Assembly (NCBI RefSeq): GCF_001528665.1
Contig: NZ_BBYJ01000020.1
Location: forward strand, 62,001-126,000
DNA length: 64,000 nucleotides
Direction of reading: 5' to 3'
Source of the DNA: Microtetraspora malaysiensis
GTDB lineage: Bacteria; Actinomycetota; Actinomycetes; Streptosporangiales; Streptosporangiaceae
Both the position numbers and the translations under genes were made by a program. The notes under the pieces were generated by a model. The model saw nothing but the letters and a program-made list of their open reading frames with translations. It ran no database searches and was not told where the DNA came from. How positions within the stretch are numbered: position 1 is the stretch's first letter; every line of letters starts with the position of its first letter. Positions 44,601 to 52,751 of this stretch are shown piece after piece.

Positions 44601-45428
44601 CTACCGCCAGAGGGCGGCGACGGTCGCGGCGGCCGCCCGTCCCTGGACGTACCCCGCCTCGGCGGACGGCGTCCGCACCTCCGGGTCGAGCGGGTCGGGG
44701 CCGATGGCCGCGCGGGAGGCGTCGTCGGGCTGGATGACCTCGACGGTCGCACCAAGTGTCGCGACCTGCCCGGCCAGCATCGGATCCTCAAGCGGCGAAA
44801 GCACGAGCACGCGGTCATGACCGGCCGCGAGGTCGGCGTTGTTCGACGAGCGCATGCCGCCGTCCATGTAGCGGGTGTCGCCGATGGTCACCGCGGGCCA
44901 GACGCACGGCACGGCGCAGCTCGCCGCCACCGCGTCCACCAGATTCACGCCCGACCGCGGCGTGAACAGGATCGGCTCGCCCGTGTACGCGTCGACGGCG
45001 ACGATGACCAGGTCGCGGTCGGGCCATTCGTGGACGGGCAGCCGTGCCGAGATGACCTCGCGCCGCCGTTCCTCCGTCACGGTGGACGCGGCGAGCGCGA
45101 GCGCTCCGGCCTTCCTGCGCGCCTCGGCAGGGTCGGAGGTCTGGGTGTAGATCTCGACCCATTGCTCCATCAGCTCGGCGATCGCCACGCCGCTGGGGAT
45201 CTCCGGAGCCTGCGCCGCCGGGTCGATCTGCCGCCTGAGCAGTTCGTCGAGTGTCAGGCCGCTGGTGATCTGGGCGGCGACGGTGGAGCCGGCCGAGGTG
45301 CCCACGATCCGGTCCGCGCCGGCGACGTCGACCCCGGCGTCGGAGAGCCCGGCCAGCACGCCGGTCTCCCAGGCGATCCCGGCGACGCCCCCTCCACCGA
45401 GCACCAGCGCGCGGGTCGTCGTGTCCAT
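44601..45428 (-). CDS. Patatin-like phospholipase family protein
   Basis: A 275-residue patatin-like hydrolase: RALVLGGGGVAGIAWETGV gives the oxyanion loop, IVGTSAGSTVAA the GxSxG nucleophile (Ser near residue 42), and RYMDGGMRSSNNADLA the catalytic Asp in D-G-G. ATG 45428 with AAGGGG upstream is chosen; more upstream starts are in frame. Cytoplasmic by sequence. A palindrome (45464-45479) lies in its promoter. Confidence 0.88.
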   Translation of the reverse strand: MDTTTRALVLGGGGVAGIAWETGVLAGLSDAGVDVAGADRIVGTSAGSTVAAQITSGLTLDELLRRQIDPAAQAPEIPSGVAIAELMEQWVEIYTQTSDPAEARRKAGALALAASTVTEERRREVISARLPVHEWPDRDLVIVAVDAYTGEPILFTPRSGVNLVDAVAASCAVPCVWPAVTIGDTRYMDGGMRSSNNADLAAGHDRVLVLSPLEDPMLAGQVATLGATVEVIQPDDASRAAIGPDPLDPEVRTPSAEAGYVQGRAAAATVAALWR

Positions 45429-45463
45429 GGGCATCCCCTTACACATAAGCCGATACTTCACAA

Positions 45464-45479
45464 GATGATCTAGATCATC
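45464..45479. promoter_or_regulatory. 16-bp palindromic operator candidate upstream of the patatin gene
   Basis: GATGATCTAGATCATC is a perfect palindrome 36 bp upstream of the patatin start, followed by a partially repeated CTAGATC. A repressor dimer site is plausible. Confidence 0.5.
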
Positions 45480-45510
45480 TAGATCGTAGTGAAGCAGAAA
45501 GAAGATGAGC

Positions 45511-46233
45511 TCACCGGCACTGGGCGAGCATCGTCGCCTTGTCCGCCCGGGTCACCGGAAGGTGGTACTTGAGCGCGACCTGGGCGAACCGGGTGACGTA
45601 CGCGCAACGGATCTTCCGGTTCGGAGGCAGCCACGAGGCGGGCCCGGAACCGCCCTTGGCCTCGTTGGCCGGGCCGTACACGGGAAGCAGGTTGAGCGGG
45701 TCGTTCGCGATGCGCAGCCGTTTCGCCATCGGCCAGTGGGCGGCGCCCATCCGCCATGAGTACGACATCGGCACCACGTGATCGACCTGGACGAGGTCGG
45801 CGCGCTGCTTCCGCCACCGGATGGTCCGGCCGGTGTACGGGTCCTTGAGCGTCATCATGGTCACCACGCAGGGGGAGCCCTGGCGATATCGGACGTTTCG
45901 GCCGTCCCGGGCGAGCAGGTCGTTCCGGGTGCTGCAGCCGTTCCCCGCGTACGGCACGCCGTCGGCGGTGTCCGCCCAGTTCTCTCCGAAGCGGGTCCGC
46001 GCGTACCCGGTCTTGGGGCCGCTTCCCTTGACCCGCAGCTTCCGGATCAGCGCGACCGCGGCGGCCCGGTCCTTGCCGGAGGTGATCGGGGCGAGCCCCG
46101 GCTTGGTGCCGCGGGTGTTGTTCAGCGGCATGGCCCGCGCCGCGCCGGTCGCGGCCCGCGCACCCGAGGCGCCGGCGGCGCTGTGTTGGGTCCCTTTGGC
46201 GGCGACGGCGGCGAGCAGGACGCCCGCGACCAC
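45511..46233 (-). CDS. Secreted HNH endonuclease family protein (DUF1524/GmrSD-like)
   Basis: A ~240-residue protein with a hydrophobic N-terminus (VAGVLLAAVAAKG), probably a signal peptide, and a C-terminal HNH core: LVQVDHVVPMSYSWRMGAAH, then NDPLNLLPVYGPANEAKGG, and WLPPNRKIRCAYVTRFA. It resembles extracellular nucleases of actinomycetes. The true start is unclear: GTG 46233 lacks a good RBS, and a CTG at 46260 would give a fuller signal peptide. Two Cys pairs may form disulfides. Confidence 0.78.
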   Translation of the reverse strand: MVAGVLLAAVAAKGTQHSAAGASGARAATGAARAMPLNNTRGTKPGLAPITSGKDRAAAVALIRKLRVKGSGPKTGYARTRFGENWADTADGVPYAGNGCSTRNDLLARDGRNVRYRQGSPCVVTMMTLKDPYTGRTIRWRKQRADLVQVDHVVPMSYSWRMGAAHWPMAKRLRIANDPLNLLPVYGPANEAKGGSGPASWLPPNRKIRCAYVTRFAQVALKYHLPVTRADKATMLAQCR

Positions 46234-46384
46234 GACGACGACAACCTCGCGCGTTTCCAGAGCCGCCTCCCCGATGAAGCCCGGCTAAAGAAATCCCCAA
46301 AAAACGGGTGCCTGACCCATCGGGGAGGTGAGGTCCCCGTTTGCGAGATGGTCGCGCCCGCGCTGAGAGGCAGCAGGCGCGACC

Positions 46385-47131
46385 TCACCCCACCGGGCGA
46401 TAGTGCGTGGTGATCCGCCCCTCGTCGAAGACGTGCAGGGCGACGGCCGGAGGGAGGTCGAGGTCGATCGGCGGGTGGGCCTTCGTCTCGAACGGCGCCA
46501 GCAAGGTGTTCACCACGCCCGGCGCCACCAGCAGGGGCAGGCCCGCGAACGTCGTCGCCGCGCCCGTGTGGGCGTGCCCGGCCAGCACCGCCACCACCTG
46601 GGGGTGCCGGGCGAGCACCGCCGCCAGCCGCTCCGGTTCGCCCAGCCTGATCTCGTCGACGTACGGGATGCCCAGCGGGACGGCGGGGTGGTGCATCCCG
46701 ACGAAGGCGGGGACGTCGGGAGTGGCGGCGAGGACGGCGTCGAGCCAGTCGAGGGTCTCGTCGCCGAGGAGCCCGTCGTGCTGTCCGGGGATGCTCGAGT
46801 CGCACAGCGCGATCGTCGCGCCCGGCAGGCGGAGGACCTGGTTGACCGGCCCGCCGGCGGCCGGGCCGTCCTCCGTTCCGTCGAGCATGACCTTGCGGAG
46901 GTTCTCGCGGACGTCGTGGTTGCCCGGGCACAGCACGAAGGGAACGTCGGCCGGGACCAGGCCGCGAGCGATCTCGTACTCCTCGACGGCCCCGTGGTCG
47001 GCGATGTCTCCGGTGAGGAGGATCGCGTCGACGGGCAGGCCGCCGACGTGATCGAGGACTCTCGCGGCGCGCGCGGTGTTCCGCTCGCTCCCGTCGATGT
47101 GGATGTCGCTCACATGCGCCAGCACGAGCAC
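46385..47131 (-). CDS. Metallophosphoesterase (CpdA/3',5'-cAMP phosphodiesterase-like)
   Basis: A 248-residue calcineurin-like phosphoesterase. Metal motifs in order: VSDIHID, ILLTGDIADHG, LCPGNHDVRE, VGMHHPAVPLG and LAGHAHTGA. Class III cyclic-nucleotide phosphodiesterases share this arrangement, but substrate cannot be told from sequence. GTG start. Monocistronic or loosely linked to the SRPBCC gene 40 bp upstream. Confidence 0.85.
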   Translation of the reverse strand: MLVLAHVSDIHIDGSERNTARAARVLDHVGGLPVDAILLTGDIADHGAVEEYEIARGLVPADVPFVLCPGNHDVRENLRKVMLDGTEDGPAAGGPVNQVLRLPGATIALCDSSIPGQHDGLLGDETLDWLDAVLAATPDVPAFVGMHHPAVPLGIPYVDEIRLGEPERLAAVLARHPQVVAVLAGHAHTGAATTFAGLPLLVAPGVVNTLLAPFETKAHPPIDLDLPPAVALHVFDEGRITTHYRPVG

Positions 47132-47171
47132 GGGGCCTCCTCGGCGTCGGGGATCTCAGCCTCCCACAGGC

Positions 47172-47618
47172 TCAGCCGACGGGTACGGCGAGGCGCTCGG
47201 CGAGGATGCCCGCGCGGGCGAGCTGGACCTTGCGCGCCTGGCCGGCCGCGAATGCCGTGAGGAACCAGGGTGCGGTGATCTCCAGCCGGTCGTCCACCCG
47301 GGTGCCGGCCCCGTCCGGCGTCAGATCGAACCGGTAGACGAGGCGGACGTTGCCCGGGCTCGTCACGTCACCGCGTACGGAGAGTCCCTCGGTGAGGAGG
47401 GTCACCGCGATCGGGTTGTCGTGTGTGAAGACGCCGAGGAACCGGAACCGCTCGATGGAGGTGTAGCGGATTACGCCGGGTTCGGAACGATCCACATCCT
47501 TGACCGCCACGACGAGCGGCGACAGCCCGATGTAGCTCTCGGGCGTGGTGAGATGCTCGAACACCACCTCGGGGGTGGCGTCGACGTGGAACGTATTGGT
47601 CAGCACCTTCTGCGGCAC
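47172..47618 (-). CDS. SRPBCC family protein
   Basis: A 148-residue START/Bet v1-like protein: NTFHVDATPEVVFEHLTTPE at the start, YRFDLTPDGAGTRVDDRLEI in the middle, and the long C-terminal helix WFLTAFAAGQARKVQLARAG. These bind hydrophobic ligands; the ligand here is unknown. Confidence 0.75.
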   Translation of the reverse strand: MPQKVLTNTFHVDATPEVVFEHLTTPESYIGLSPLVVAVKDVDRSEPGVIRYTSIERFRFLGVFTHDNPIAVTLLTEGLSVRGDVTSPGNVRLVYRFDLTPDGAGTRVDDRLEITAPWFLTAFAAGQARKVQLARAGILAERLAVPVG

Positions 47619-47775
47619 GTATGGCCTCCGGACTTGGAACGTGATCTATGCCGGGAATTGTGACAAAGACCGCGCTTGGCGAGAAGTCCAGATCATGGTT
47701 TCGCAGGAGATCATATGCGGCCGCCCGGCGCGCGGGGCTCCCTCGGGCGGAGACGGGCGGCCGCCACGACAGGGT

Positions 47776-48564
47776 TCACCCGACGTCGCGGAGGAAGCGG
47801 GTGGTCTCCTCGTCGGCCGGGAAGAACGACTCGATCATCATCTCGGCGATCGTGACGTCGAGGGGTGTGCCGAACGTCGCCACGACGCTGAAGAACGACA
47901 GCTCCTGATCCCGGTGCCGTAGCCGGAGCGGGACGAAGATGTCGCCCGGCCCCGGCAGCTCCACCTCGGGCTCCGGCTGGTCGCAGGGATAGTCCCGCAG
48001 CTCCGCGTACAGCTCGGCCAGCTCGGCGTCTCCGGTCAGGGCGATCTGCCGCTTGAGCCGTCCGAGCAGGTGCGCCCGCCACTCCCCGAGGTTCGCGATC
48101 CGCGGGGCGAGCCCGTCGGGGTGCAGACTCGCACGCAGCACGTTCGACAGCAGGTCGGGGGCGATCCCGGCCACGAGCATGCGGAGGCCCGTGTTGGCGT
48201 CCACCAGGTTCCACCCCCGGTCCACCACCACGGCGGGGTACGGCTCGTGCCCCGCCAGCAGCTTCCCGATCGCGTCGCGTACGGCTGCCATCTGCGGCGA
48301 GTTCAGCGTGGATTCCGTGTAGACGGGGGCGTAACCGGCGGCGAGCAGCAGGTGGTTCCGCTCCCGGAGCGGGACGTCGAGGTGCTCGGAGAGATGGAGG
48401 ACCATCTCCCGGCTGGGCGTGGAACGCCCCGTCTCCATGAAGCTCACATGCCGGGTCGAGATCTCGGCCTGGATCGAGAGGTCGAGCTGGCTCAACCGGC
48501 GGTGCTCGCGCCACGTGCGGAGCAACTCGCCGATCGGCCGGTGATGGATCGAAGCTGTGGTCAC
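47776..48564 (-). CDS. XRE-type transcriptional regulator with MmyB-like ligand domain
   Basis: A 262-residue protein. An N-terminal helix-turn-helix (RTWREHRRLSQLDLSIQAEI, STRHVSFMETGRSTPS) at residues ~14-55 is followed by the MmyB-like PAS-related domain starting PYPAVVVDRGWNLVDANTGL. GTG 48564 is preferred. The next genes upstream on the same strand are the ABC-2 exporter. Confidence 0.88.
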   Translation of the reverse strand: MTTASIHHRPIGELLRTWREHRRLSQLDLSIQAEISTRHVSFMETGRSTPSREMVLHLSEHLDVPLRERNHLLLAAGYAPVYTESTLNSPQMAAVRDAIGKLLAGHEPYPAVVVDRGWNLVDANTGLRMLVAGIAPDLLSNVLRASLHPDGLAPRIANLGEWRAHLLGRLKRQIALTGDAELAELYAELRDYPCDQPEPEVELPGPGDIFVPLRLRHRDQELSFFSVVATFGTPLDVTIAEMMIESFFPADEETTRFLRDVG

Positions 48565-48644
48565 GCGCACGACGTTATGCCCCGCCGGTGAACGGTCGCG
48601 ATTCCCCGAGAGGTAATGGACCGGGCGCACCCCGGCCGGGCGGA

Positions 48645-49391
48645 TCACTCCCAGCGGAACATGCGGGCGGCGGCGATCCCCGCGATCAACGCCCACCCGG
48701 TGAGCACCGCGAGATGCGTGAGCGAGGGTGCGTGCCCTCCCATCGTGTCCCGCAGCGCCTGCCCGAACGCACCCGTCGGCATGAAGTCGCTGACCACGCG
48801 CAGCGGGGACGGCATGAGGTCGCGCGGAACCCACATGCCGCCGAGGAACAGCAGCGGGAACAGCACCGCGGCGCCCGCGCCCTGCACGACCTTCGCGTTC
48901 GGCGCCACGGCGGCGAGCCACAGCCCGATGGAGAACAGGGCGACCGAGCCGAGCAGGAGCACCCCGGTGAAGCCGGCGAGCAGCCGCGGCACCGGGACGT
49001 CGAGCACCAGATGTCCCAGCGTCAGCGTCAGGGCGGTGCTCAGGACGGCGACGGCCGCGCTGATCGCGATCTGCGCCACGAGCAGCGCCCCGGGGCGTAC
49101 CGGCGTCGTGGACATCCGTCGCAGCACCCCTTTCTCCCGGTACATGACCAGCGTCGCGGGAAGCGCGCTCACCGCGAGCGTCGCGACCGAGAGCAGCACC
49201 ATCATCGCGGGGAACTGGGCGTCGATGGGCCGCTCGCCCCCGAGGGCCGGATCCGGCTGGCTGAACCCGGGGACGGAAAGGCCGAGCACCAGCAGCAGCG
49301 CGATGGGCAGGAGGGTCACGAAGAACACCGCGGCCGGCTCGCGTAGGAACAGCTTCGCCTCGGTGAGGATCAGTTTTTTCTGGACCAGCAT
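48645..49391 (-). CDS. ABC-2 type transporter permease
   Basis: A 248-residue membrane protein with six helices; FPAMMVLLSVATLAVSALPA, LVMYREKGVLRRMSTTPVRP and FLGGMWVPRDLMPSPLRVVS are the ABC2_membrane signatures. Forms an exporter with the ATPase gene 160 bp upstream. Confidence 0.9.
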   Translation of the reverse strand: MLVQKKLILTEAKLFLREPAAVFFVTLLPIALLLVLGLSVPGFSQPDPALGGERPIDAQFPAMMVLLSVATLAVSALPATLVMYREKGVLRRMSTTPVRPGALLVAQIAISAAVAVLSTALTLTLGHLVLDVPVPRLLAGFTGVLLLGSVALFSIGLWLAAVAPNAKVVQGAGAAVLFPLLFLGGMWVPRDLMPSPLRVVSDFMPTGAFGQALRDTMGGHAPSLTHLAVLTGWALIAGIAAARMFRWE

Positions 49392-49551
49392 CAGGATTCT
49401 CCGGTTTCAGCAGAGCCGGTACGCGACGGCGTACGGGCGGGGGGACGGGTCACTGGGGGCCAAGGGCGTCCGGTGGGCCGGAGCACGCGCCGAGAGCCGA
49501 AGGGAAGTGCGGTGGTGACCGCGGCGGCCGGGGCGTGCGCCGGGGGAGGCG

Positions 49552-50430
49552 TCACGACGAGACGGGCGCGTTCCCGGTGAGGGCGAGGAAGGCGTCGTCG
49601 AAGGTGGTCCGCTCGGTGCGCAGGCCGCTGACCTGCCCCGGTGTAAGGGCGCCGACCACGGTGACGAGCAGGTCGCCGGTGCCGGTCACCACCACCTCGT
49701 CACCGTTCCGCCGGACGGAGGTGACCTCGGGCAACGCCGTGAGGGCGTCGACGGGCCCGGTCGTGTGGAAGACGATCCGCTGCCCGCCGCCGGCGCGCTC
49801 GATGAGCCCGTCCGGGGTGTCCACCGCGAGCACGCGGCCGGCCGAGATCACCGCGACCCGGTCGCAGAGCCGCTCGACCTCCTCCATGAAGTGCGTGACC
49901 AGCAGCACCGTCACGCCCATCTCGCGGACGCGCTCGATCAGGTCCCAGGTGTCGCGGCGGGCCTGCGGGTCGAGGCCGGTGGTCAGCTCGTCGAGGATCG
50001 CGACCCGCGGGTTGCCGACCAGCGCGAGCGCGACGGACAGCCGCTGGCGCTGCCCGCCGGACAGCTTGGCGAACGCGACGCGCGGGTCGAGGCCGATCTC
50101 GCCGAGCAGCGCGCGCCAGTCCGCGGGCCGCGGGTAGAAGGACGCGTAGAGCTCCAGCGCCTCCCCGACCTTCAGCTTGTCCGGCAGCGAGCAGTCCTGG
50201 AGCTGGATGCCGATCTGCTCCTTCGCGTCGGTCAGGCCGGCGCCGAACTCCACGACGCCGGACGACGGCGTGCGCAACCCGGCGACGCACTCGACCGTGG
50301 TCGTCTTTCCGGCGCCGTTGCGGCCGACGATCCCGAAGATCTCGCCTTTCTCGACCGCGAACGACACGTCGTCGACCGCGACCGTCTCGCCGTACGTCTT
50401 GCGCAGGTTGCGGACAGAGATGATTGCCAT
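49552..50430 (-). CDS. ABC transporter ATP-binding protein (DrrA-like)
   Basis: A 292-residue ATPase: Walker A VGRNGAGKTTTVECVAG, Q-loop GIQLQDCSLPDKLKV, signature LSGGQRQRLSVALALVGNP, Walker B VAILDELTTGLDP, and H-loop LLVTHFMEEVERL. A C-terminal regulatory segment of ~80 residues is as in DrrA-type drug exporters. Divergent from a sensor kinase, a common arrangement in which the kinase pair controls the exporter. Confidence 0.92.
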   Translation of the reverse strand: MAIISVRNLRKTYGETVAVDDVSFAVEKGEIFGIVGRNGAGKTTTVECVAGLRTPSSGVVEFGAGLTDAKEQIGIQLQDCSLPDKLKVGEALELYASFYPRPADWRALLGEIGLDPRVAFAKLSGGQRQRLSVALALVGNPRVAILDELTTGLDPQARRDTWDLIERVREMGVTVLLVTHFMEEVERLCDRVAVISAGRVLAVDTPDGLIERAGGGQRIVFHTTGPVDALTALPEVTSVRRNGDEVVVTGTGDLLVTVVGALTPGQVSGLRTERTTFDDAFLALTGNAPVSS

Positions 50431-50584
50431 GCCACGAAGCTAGAAATCTCGCGCTCCGGGGAGAATGCGGGTGCGGACCCGGTTGTGGTGCACTTTTGCC
50501 CGACAGGGGGTGGGGATAACTCCACCCCTCCCGGGCGTCTCGGGTCACTGCGCACGCCCGTTCCCTCTGTACAGACTGAGACGC

Positions 50585-52072
50585 ATGAACCGACGTACTC
50601 TCGCGGCGCTGGGCCACGCGACCGGCCTTCTCGGGATGGTGATCATCGGGCAGCTGGTCGGCCTGGTGATGCTGGTCGCCGTCCTGCTCAGCTTCCTCTT
50701 GGGTTTGGTGTTCGTGCTCCCCTCTGCGGTACGGCTCACGCGGGCGACGACAGGGGCGCAGCGGAGGCTCGCCGCCAGGTGGTCCGGCGTGACGATCGAC
50801 GAGCCGTACCGGCCCGCCCCGCCGCCCCCGCGGCCACAGCGGGACGGCTGGTACCGCGACGGCCGCAACCTGTACAAGACGCCGCGCGTCCCGGCGTTCA
50901 ACCGGCGGCTCACCTGGATGGTGAACGACCCCGCGACCTGGCGTGATCTCGCCTACCTCATGCTGAACCCGTGGGCCGGCGGTCTGATCGTCGCCCTTCC
51001 GGTGCTGCTCGTCGCGGCCGGGCTCCCCATGCTGCTCGACGGCAACATGCTCGGCCTGCTGCCTGCTGTCATCGCGGTGGCCACGGCGCCGGTCGTCATC
51101 CCGTGGAGCCTCCGGGCCCACGGGCAGATCGCGCACGGGCTGCTCGCGCCGACCGAGAAGGCGCGGCTCGCCCAGCGGGTCAGCCACCTGGCCAGGACCC
51201 GGATCGACGCGGTCGACTCGCAGGCGGCCGAGCTGCGCCGCATCGAGCGCGACCTGCACGACGGCGCGCAGGCGCGGCTGGTCGCGATCGGCATGACCAT
51301 CGGCGCCGCCGAGCAGCTCGTGGACACCGACCCGGCCGCCGCCAAGGCGCTGCTCGCCAAGGCGAGCGAGGCGTCGGCCACCGCGCTGCGCGAGCTGCGT
51401 CAGGTCGTGCGCGGCATCCATCCGCCGGTGCTCGCCGAGCGCGGGCTCGGCGACGCCGTACGCGCTCTCGCCCTGGACACCCCGCTCACCGCGCATGTGA
51501 CCGTCGACCTGCCGGTACGGCCGGACGCCCCGGTGGAGTCCGCCGCCTACTTCGCGATCAGCGAGCTGCTGACCAACACGGTGAAGCACGGCGGCGCGAC
51601 CGAGGTGTGGATCGACATCAGCCACCAGGGGACCACCCTGCGGGCCACGGTGACCGATGACGGCCAGGGTGGAGCGGACCCCGAACGGGGGACCGGACTG
51701 CAGGGCATCGAACGCAGGCTCGCGGCGTTCGACGGTGTGCTCGCGCTGAACAGCCCGATCGGCGGCCCCACCACGGCGGTCCTGGAGCTGACCCGCGCCC
51801 TGGACAGCGTGGTCCCGCCGCTCGCGAGGTGGAAGAGCACGACCCTGGGCGTGTGCTGGGGCCTGTGCTGGCTCCCGATGATCCCGCAGGGGTTCGTCGC
51901 GATGGTCATGAAGCTGACCGGTGCCCCGGAGAAGTCGTGGTTCCTGGCGCTCCACATGCCGGAGGCACTGCAGTGGCCGACGATCGTCGGGATGATCATC
52001 CTGGGCGGTGGAATGCTGGCGACCGCGGTGACCCTCACCAACCAGGCGAAGCGTGACAAGGTAGACCGGTGA
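50585..52072 (+). CDS. NarL-type two-component sensor histidine kinase
   Basis: A 495-residue HisKA_3 kinase. Two N-terminal membrane helices, a basic linker with RPAPPPPRPQRDGWYRDG, two more helices, then ELRRIERDLHDGAQARLVAI (phospho-His near residue 224) and HATPase motifs SELLTNTVKHGGATEVWI and TVTDDGQGGADPERGTGLQG. Unusually, two further hydrophobic segments follow the ATPase domain (LGVCWGLCWLPMIPQGFVAM and PTIVGMIILGGGMLATAVTL). Stop overlaps the response regulator start. Confidence 0.9.
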   Translation: MNRRTLAALGHATGLLGMVIIGQLVGLVMLVAVLLSFLLGLVFVLPSAVRLTRATTGAQRRLAARWSGVTIDEPYRPAPPPPRPQRDGWYRDGRNLYKTPRVPAFNRRLTWMVNDPATWRDLAYLMLNPWAGGLIVALPVLLVAAGLPMLLDGNMLGLLPAVIAVATAPVVIPWSLRAHGQIAHGLLAPTEKARLAQRVSHLARTRIDAVDSQAAELRRIERDLHDGAQARLVAIGMTIGAAEQLVDTDPAAAKALLAKASEASATALRELRQVVRGIHPPVLAERGLGDAVRALALDTPLTAHVTVDLPVRPDAPVESAAYFAISELLTNTVKHGGATEVWIDISHQGTTLRATVTDDGQGGADPERGTGLQGIERRLAAFDGVLALNSPIGGPTTAVLELTRALDSVVPPLARWKSTTLGVCWGLCWLPMIPQGFVAMVMKLTGAPEKSWFLALHMPEALQWPTIVGMIILGGGMLATAVTLTNQAKRDKVDR

Positions 52073-52725
52073 GCGTAGTCATCGCCGAAGACCTGCACCT
52101 CCTCCGCGAGGGACTGGTCGCCCTGCTCCAGGCACACGGGTTCAAGGTCGTCGCGGCCGTCGAGTCCGGCCCCGATCTTCTCGCCGCCCTGCTCAGGGAG
52201 CGCCCCGACGTGGCCGTCGTCGACGTACGGCTACCGCCGACCTTCACCGACGAGGGCCTCCAGGCCGCCCTGGAGGCCCGCCGCCGGATCCCCGGCCTGC
52301 CCGTGCTCGTCCTCTCCCAGCACGTCGAGCAGTTGTACGCCCGGGAGCTGCTGGCCGACGGCTCGGGCGGTGTCGGCTATCTCCTCAAGGACCGGGTCTT
52401 CAACGCCGGCCAGTTCATCGACGCGGTGCGCCGGGTGGCGGAGGGGGGCACCGCCATGGACCCCGAGGTGATCGCCAAGCTGCTGGCCCGCAACGCGCGC
52501 AACGAGCCGATCGGCCGGCTCACTCCCCGAGAGCGCGAGGTCCTCGAACTGATGGCCGAGGGCCGCTCCAACGCCGCCATCGGGCAGCGGCTCTTCCTCA
52601 GCGACAGCGCCGTGGGCAAGCACACCGCGAACATCTTCGCCAAGCTGGGGCTGGCCCCCTCGGACGACGACAACCGCCGCGTGCTCGCCGTACTCGCCTT
52701 CCTGAACGGCAAACAGGCCCCCTGA
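52069..52725 (+). CDS. NarL/LuxR-type response regulator
   Basis: A 218-residue regulator paired with the preceding kinase (GTGA overlap). The receiver has VVIAEDLHLLREGL and phospho-Asp in VAVVDVRLPP (near residue 50); the output is a LuxR HTH, LTPREREVLELMAEGRSNAA, then SAVGKHTANIFAKLGL. Likely controls the divergent ABC exporter. Confidence 0.93.
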   Translation: MSVVIAEDLHLLREGLVALLQAHGFKVVAAVESGPDLLAALLRERPDVAVVDVRLPPTFTDEGLQAALEARRRIPGLPVLVLSQHVEQLYARELLADGSGGVGYLLKDRVFNAGQFIDAVRRVAEGGTAMDPEVIAKLLARNARNEPIGRLTPREREVLELMAEGRSNAAIGQRLFLSDSAVGKHTANIFAKLGLAPSDDDNRRVLAVLAFLNGKQAP

Positions 52726-52735
52726 GGGGCCTGTT
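52712..52735. terminator. Bidirectional terminator overlapping the response regulator stop
   Basis: AACAGGCCCC / GGGGCCTGTT with the TGA stop in the loop, between two convergent genes. Confidence 0.75.
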
Positions 52736-52751
52736 CGAGGTCGGGAGCGGA

